Assembly (NCBI RefSeq): GCF_000162475.2
Contig: NZ_KI391971.1
Span: 1,079,108-1,136,810 of the forward strand
Source of the DNA: Granulicatella elegans ATCC 700633
GTDB taxonomy: Bacteria > Bacillota > Bacilli > Lactobacillales > Aerococcaceae
Direction of reading: 5' to 3'
Length of the DNA stretch: 57,703 nt
Shown here: positions 52,384 through 57,703 of the stretch, in pieces
How positions within the stretch are numbered: position 1 is the first letter of the stretch
Layout of the letters: each line of letters begins with the position of its first letter
Translations under genes and position numbers: made by a program
Notes under the pieces: model-generated
Databases searched by the model: none
The model's input: the letters and a program-made list of their open reading frames with translations, nothing else
What the model was told of the DNA's origin: nothing

Positions 52384-53655
52384 CTAACTCATTTTTGATA
52401 ATATTTCTTTTGGTTTTTTCATTAAAAAGATTCCTAATGTTACAGCAAGTGAGAATACAATCACTATTGCTAATAATGCATAACTTTGACTAAATACGGT
52501 TATTACTCCCTGTTGTGCTCCTTTTGAAATAAAGTTTCCTAAAGGAGATTGTTCTGAATCCATCGATATAAATCCATTCATTAATTGTTGAACCATCATA
52601 GGCCCTAATGCAAGCGAAACAAAAACAGCTGGAATCGTTAATAAAAATAATTCAACAAAGAATTTACCAATAATCCAAGCTTTATGAATTCCAATCGATA
52701 ATAAAATACCTATTTCATAAATTCTTTCTCGCACACTTAACATTAGCATTAGAGATAAAACAACTGCTCCAGCAATTAATATCCCTATTGTCATCCACTG
52801 AACCATACTTTGAAGACCTGTAATACTTTCTAATATATCATCGAAATCTTGCTTTTGATCCTCTATTACAAACTCTTCCCAATTGAATGGTAAAGCTTCT
52901 ATTGCTTGTTTCATTTTTAGTAATTCTTCACTTGATGAAGCATAGATATTTAATCCTGTCACAACTTCCCCTAATTCACTAGTGAAGAGTTGATGAATGG
53001 ATTGATAATCCGTAAATACTGTATTTTCACTAAAATCAGAAGTTAATCCTGTGTAAGTTTCTTGCTTTTTCCCAGAAAAAATTCCAACAATTTCATAGTC
53101 GACTTTTTTCTTTTCCCCAGTTTCTTGTTGGATAACATCAAGAGTTATCGTATCTCCAAGATTTAATTGATTTTTAGAAGCTAACTCTTCATGAATCATG
53201 ATTTTATGAACATCTGTTGCTTCTATCATTTTTCCCTTTAACAATGAGAAAACTCCACTTGAAAATAGTTTTTCTCGATTCACTTGGCTACTAGAATTGA
53301 GCGAAACAACATTTTTCATTTCTTCATCAATGTCATCTCGTTGAATTTTTTCTTCCCCAGTCACCACTGAGTGATTTTCTAATTTTGCAATTGTTTGATA
53401 ATGTTTTTCTAAAGACTCATTATCTGCAACTTTCTTTATTTCTTCCACTTGTTTAAATGAAAAACTTGTTCCATCTTTTTTTCTAAATTCAAACGAAGAA
53501 GTTGTCGTTTGTTTTAATTGTTGTTGCACTGTGGAAGTCGTAGATAATAACCTCATACAAGCAAATATACAAGCTAAAATGACACTAAAAATAGTGATTA
53601 ATATCAGACTTTTCTTTCTCTTTCTAAAAATATAAAGTACTGCATTTTTTATCAA
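52384..53655 (-). CDS. vex1: ABC transporter permease, Vex1-like (FtsX/MacB type)
   Basis: A 423-residue permease with the same layout as Vex3: one N-terminal helix (SLILITIFSVILACIFACM), an extracytoplasmic domain, and three C-terminal FtsX helices (including TIGILIAGAVVLSLMLMLSVRERIYEIGILLSIGIHK). The shared EIG[VI]LLSIG motif indicates a common origin with Vex3. The start is a TTG at 53655, with GAGGAG eight bases upstream; no nearer ATG fits. It heads the operon, behind a TATAAT at 53694-53699 with direct repeats over the -35 region. Confidence 0.85.
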   Translation of the reverse strand: MIKNAVLYIFRKRKKSLILITIFSVILACIFACMRLLSTTSTVQQQLKQTTTSSFEFRKKDGTSFSFKQVEEIKKVADNESLEKHYQTIAKLENHSVVTGEEKIQRDDIDEEMKNVVSLNSSSQVNREKLFSSGVFSLLKGKMIEATDVHKIMIHEELASKNQLNLGDTITLDVIQQETGEKKKVDYEIVGIFSGKKQETYTGLTSDFSENTVFTDYQSIHQLFTSELGEVVTGLNIYASSSEELLKMKQAIEALPFNWEEFVIEDQKQDFDDILESITGLQSMVQWMTIGILIAGAVVLSLMLMLSVRERIYEIGILLSIGIHKAWIIGKFFVELFLLTIPAVFVSLALGPMMVQQLMNGFISMDSEQSPLGNFISKGAQQGVITVFSQSYALLAIVIVFSLAVTLGIFLMKKPKEILSKMS

Positions 53656-53693
53656 AGGAATAACTCCTCTCTCTCATTTCTTATCTGTAACTT

Positions 53694-53727
53694 ATTATAG
53701 AGAGCGTTTATGAAATGTATATGAAAT
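53694..53727 (-). promoter_or_regulatory. vex promoter with response-regulator-type direct repeats
   Basis: Perfect minus-strand TATAAT (53694-53699) without a recognisable -35. In that region two direct repeats ATTTCATA-N3-ATTTCATA (53709-53727) have an 11-base period, the usual geometry for an OmpR-family dimer such as VncR. Confidence 0.6.
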
Positions 53728-53733
53728 GAAAAC

Positions 53734-53773
53734 AAAAAAATCTCGCCAGAATAACTGACGAGATTTTTTATTT
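53734..53773 (-). terminator. Terminator of the collagen-like gene
   Basis: AATCTCGTCAG pairs with CTGGCGAGATT (one mismatch) around a five-base loop, followed by TTTTTTTG on the minus strand. It begins right after the stop at 53777. Confidence 0.87.
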
Positions 53774-53776
53774 AAT

Positions 53777-56700
53777 TTAGTCTTCTTGTCTTTTTCCCAC
53801 ATATAGTGACATTAAGATTCCGCTAGCTAAAACAATATAGATATAATCTGATTGAGTTCCAGTTTCTGGTAAGTAACTATTTGGAGTTGTAGTACCTGTT
53901 TCTGGTACAGGAGTTCTTTCAGGAACTACAGGTGTAGTATTTTCTGTTGGAACTTCTTTTTCACGAGAAACTTCTGCTGGAGGAGGTGTTGTACCATTTG
54001 TTGGTGGTACTTTACCTTCTCTAGGTACTTCATTAACTGGAGGAACATTACCATTATCACTTGGAGTTGGAATTTTCATCTCTGGTACTTCGTGTACTGG
54101 AGGTGTTGGCATTCCTGGTACATCAGCATTATTACCTTCATTTACTTCAGGCATTCCTGGTACTCCACCATTAAATTCTGGTACTTCAGTAACCTCAGGC
54201 ATTCCTGGCACTCCACCATTAAATTCTGGTTTATCATAAACCGGAGGATCAAGTGGTGTTATCCCACCTGTGTATTCTGGTACTTCATAAACTGGTGGTT
54301 CTGGCATTGCAAATTTAGGTCCCTCTGGTTTATCAGCTACTGGAGGTACTGGTTTATCATTTGATGGTGTTACTGGTTTGTCTTGGCAACCACATTTACC
54401 ATCTTTGCCGTCTTTGCCGTCTTTACCGTCACGTCCGTCTTTACCATCTTTAACAACTGTTTTTGTTACAGTGCCGTCAGAATTAATAATTGTGATTGTA
54501 TGAGATCCATCTCCATTATCTTCAACAGAAACTTTTGGTGATTTACCATCTTTGCCGTCTTTGATTACCATTTCTGTTTTACTTCCATCCGGATTTGTGA
54601 TTGTAACAACGTGAGTTCCATCATTATTATTTTTAACTGTTACAGTTGGTGAAACTCCATCTTTTCCGTCTTTACCATCTTTAATAACAGATTTGTATTC
54701 ACGACCATCAGAATCAACGATTGTTAATGTGTGTGTTCCATCTCCATTATCTACGATATTCGCTTTTGGTGATTTACCGTCAAAGATTGTAGTTGTAGTT
54801 TCTTTACCATCAGCACCTGTCACTTTAATAGTATGTGAACCATTATTGTTATCGATCACTTCAAGTTTTGGTGATTTACCATCACGTACTGTTGTAGTTG
54901 TAGTAGTTCCATCAGAGTTAACGATTGTAACTGTGTGAGTTCCATCTCCATTGTCTACTACTTTAGCAGTTGGTGATTTACCATCACGTACTGTTGTTTC
55001 AGAAACAGTTCCATTTCCATTTTCTACACGGATAGTATAAGTACCATCATGGTTGTCAGTAACAGTTGCTACTGGTGATTTACCATCTTTGATAATTGTT
55101 TCAGTAGTTGTTCCATCACCATTTAGAACTGAGATTTTATGAGTTCCATTTTGTTCATCAGTAATAGTAACTTTTGGTGATTTACCATCACGTACTGTTG
55201 TTTCAGTTGTAACACCTTCTGGATTTGTAATAACAATTGTATGACTTCCGTCACCATTATCACGAACAGATGCAGTTGGAGTACGTCCGTCAACACCGTC
55301 ACGTCCATTCTTAACAACAAACTCATTCTTAGTTCCATCTGGGTTTGTAATTGTTACTGTATGGCTTCCATCAAGATTTTCAGTAGTGGTTGCTGTTGCA
55401 GCTTTACCATCTTTACCATCTTTGATAATAGCATTCGTAACATTACCGTCTCCATCTGTTACTTTAACAGTGTGAGTTCCATCTCCGTTATCAGTTACTT
55501 CAACTTTAGGAGTTTTACCGTCTTTACCGTTTTTAACAACTGTTTCTTTAGTTGTTCCGTCTGGATTTGTTACAGTAATTGTATGACTTCCATCTGGGTT
55601 TTCTGTTGTAGTGATAGTAGCAGTTTTACCGTCTTTACCATCTTTAACTTTAGTTGTAGATTCTGAACCATCAGGATTGCGAACTGTAATAGAGTGCGTT
55701 CCGTCTCCATTGTCCGCTACATTTACAACTGGTGATTTACCATCTGCTCCATTAACCCCGTTTTCACCTTTGTCACCTTTTTCGCCTTTTTCACCTTTTT
55801 CACCAGTTGCTCCTTGAGGTCCACGGATATTACCAATCTTGTTCCAAGAACCATTTTCTTTCTTGTACACGTCACCTGTATTAGCATCGATATAAGTATC
55901 ACCGTCTTTACCATCTTTAGCAGTTGGTGCAGTAGCGCCACTTAGTAATTCAGCACCGTTACGTCCGTCTGCTCCAGAAGCTCCATTTGTACCATTACGT
56001 CCATTTGTACCATTCAAGATATCACTTGTACCAATTAATTCATCCACATCTGGATCGTATTTACCGTTACCATTATTATCATAGTATGCTGTAATACGAG
56101 TACCATCTACTGGTTGTGATGCTGTTGAATCTGAAGATGTTGGTTGTGAACCTGTTGAGTCTGTAGTTGCTGGTTGAGTTCGTGGAGTTACTTCATCTGG
56201 ATTATCTCCTACACTTCTTGCTCTTCTTGCACTTCTTGATGTTCCAGAAGGTTGTGGATTAGCAGCTAATCCTGCACCTCTTCTAACTGCATCCGCTAAT
56301 GCATTTAAATCAATATGTGGTGTACGTCCATCTCTACCATTTTTACCGTCATTCACAGTAAATGTTACTGGTTCTTTTCCTGGTGTTGTAATTGTTACAA
56401 CAGTGCTTTGGCCATCTTTTCCACGTTGAGTAGTGATTGTTGGAGTTTGTCCATCTTGACCTGTTGCTCCTGTTTCACCTTTAGCACCATCTTGAACAAA
56501 GACTGTAGTTGGTTGTGAACCATCATGGTTATCAACAGTGATTTCTACACCTTTATGACCTTCTTCATCTTTACGAACAGCTGTTACTGTTGGAGAGACT
56601 CCGTCTACTCCATCTTTAATCACTGCAAGAGGTTTTTCAGGATTCAATGGTTGACCTGGATTTGCTGGATCTTCTTGGTAAACTTTTGTTTCTTTACCAT

Positions 56701-57703
56701 CTTTAACAGTAATTAATGATTTACCATTTTGTCCATCTGCACCTTTAGCACCATCTTTAATTATTTCAGAACCTAGTAATTCATCAGTTCCTGGAGTGTA
56801 TTTTCCATCTCCATTTTCATCTGTATAGAATGTTACGATTGTATGTGATGGGTTTCCGTTTTGACCTTCTACACGTAATAAGTCAACTTTTGGTGTTTTT
56901 CCGTTTAGACCATTTTCTCCATTTTTAACATTTACTGTTACTGGATCTTTACCTGGGACTGTAAATGTAATATCAGTACTGTTTCCATCTTTACCAGGTG
57001 TTACAGATACCTCTGGAGTCTTACCATCTTCACCACGTTCACCTTTGTCGCCTTTTGGTCCTTTAATGTTGCCTTCTTTTTCCCATGTTCCGTTATTTTT
57101 AACGAATACGTCTCCACTTTCAGTATTTACGTATTTATCTCCGTCTTTACCTTCTGTTGTTGGGTCTACTTTTCCGTTTAGTACATCTTTTCCATCTCGG
57201 CCATCGCGTCCGTCACGTCCTGCAGCTCCATCTCGGCCATCACGACCTGGTAGACCTTGTGCTCCATCACGTCCGCGTTCACCTTGAAGACCTTGTTCAC
57301 CTTTGTCGCCTTTTGGTCCTTTAATGTTGCCTTCTTTTTCCCATGTTCCGTTATTCTTAACGAATACATCTCCACTTTCAGTATTTACGTATTTATCTCC
57401 GTCTTTACCTTCTGTTGTTGGGTCTACTTTTCCGTTTAGTACATCTTTTCCGTCTCGGCCATCGCGTCCATCACGTCCTTGTGCTCCGTCACGTCCATCA
57501 CGACCTGCTGGTCCTTGGGCTCCTTCACGGCCATCGCGTCCTTGAAGACCTTGTTCACCTTTGTCTCCTTTTGGTCCTTTGATGTTGCCTTCTTTTTCCC
57601 ATGTTCCGTTATTTTTAACGAATACGTCTCCACTTTCAGTATTTACGTATTTATCTCCGTCTTTACCTTCCGTTGTTGGGGTCTACTTTTCCGTTTAGTA
57701 CAT
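53777..57703 (-). CDS. Giant collagen-like LPXTG surface protein (5' end beyond the window)
   Basis: At least 1301 residues, N-terminus missing; the frame stays open from 53777 to 57682. C-terminus: sorting signal LPETG, hydrophobic helix and KRQED tail, so it is sortase-anchored. Before it lies a Pro-rich wall-spanning region with repeats such as PEFNGGVPGMPEV. The bulk is 12 repeats of 34-40 residues (pattern GKSPxVxVxDNGDGxHTxTVxNxDGTxTETxVKD, about 54400-55745), Gly-X-Y collagen-like runs (GATGEKGEKGEKGDKG; GPKGDKGEQGLQGRDGREG) and 86-residue tandem repeats at the far end. Two Ca-loop-like segments (DNNGNGKYDPDVDE, DENGDGKYTPGTDE) are present. A probable adhesin or matrix/host-binding protein. 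One extra G at 57678-57681 breaks the frame in the last repeat copy. Confidence 0.88.
57045..57703. repeat. 258-base tandem coding repeats in the collagen-like gene
   Basis: Copies begin at 57045, 57303 and 57561 (the last is cut by the window end), an exact 258-base period equal to 86 residues. Copies 1 and 2 are almost identical in the WEKEGNIKGPKGDKGE and VLNGKVDPTTEGKDGDKYV parts and differ mainly in the Gly-X-Y run. Confidence 0.92.

Noticed and set aside
53656-53776. Pep27-like peptide gene upstream of vex1
   Set aside because: The 120 bases hold a terminator and the vex promoter; no small frame with a ribosome site was found.
54400-57703. Regularly spaced short repeats that could suggest a CRISPR array
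   Set aside because: The repeats are coding, in frame, of variable length with diverging copies, and end in an LPXTG sorting signal; no cas gene is near.

Overview
The window is AT-rich DNA from a low-GC Gram-positive coccus of the order Lactobacillales. The gene content fits Granulicatella or a close Carnobacteriaceae relative; this genus call is an inference without any database search. Support comes from the strong AGGAGG-type ribosome sites, the ylxM-ffh pair, the dnaD-nth/asnS/aspB/ypmB block, a glgBCDAP glycogen set, a Vex/Vnc-type transporter and two-component cluster, a streptococcal-style histidine-triad lipoprotein, a dipeptidase with choline-binding-type repeats and an LPXTG collagen-like adhesin. 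All but one of the protein genes lie on the minus strand; the exception is an alpha-amylase-family gene at 33051-34901. No tRNA, rRNA, CRISPR array, transposase or prophage gene was seen.

Layout. 1-2313: a GlsB/YeaQ-type membrane protein, a type I toxin-antitoxin locus with an evident antisense RNA promoter, a lipid kinase, and copies of an intergenic inverted-repeat element. 2314-10567: an MFS exporter, an FMN reductase, ffh-ylxM, small housekeeping and unknown genes, an IMPase and a MATE exporter. 10668-15947: the pyruvate dehydrogenase operon pdhABCD, with stem-loops on both sides of the E2 gene. 16262-23859: dinB, a B3/B4-domain protein, a DUF2130 protein, thiol-redox proteins, a nicotinamidase-like enzyme, an RNase H-like protein, a cold-shock protein and a TPR protein. 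24061-28475: nth, dnaD, asnS, aspB and ypmB. 28604-45274: glycogen metabolism in two pieces (glgBCD and glgAP), separated by an amylase, a DUF554 protein, the dipeptidase and the histidine-triad protein. 45465-48086: dinG. 48198-53655: vex1-vex2-vex3-vncR-vncS. 53777-57703: the 3' part of a giant collagen-like surface protein whose tandem repeats run off the window.

How the parts work together. Sugar is stored as glycogen (GlgB, GlgC, GlgD, GlgA) and mobilised by GlgP and the neopullulanase-like enzyme; pyruvate is oxidised by PDH. The histidine-triad lipoprotein lies directly behind a strong promoter that carries a near-perfect Zur box, so it is probably switched on by zinc starvation. The dinG...ypmB-aspB-asnS-dnaD-nth neighbourhood common in Firmicutes is split here by about 17 kb of glycogen and surface-protein genes. 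Both window ends lie in repeats, which suggests that the window is a whole contig broken at repeats.
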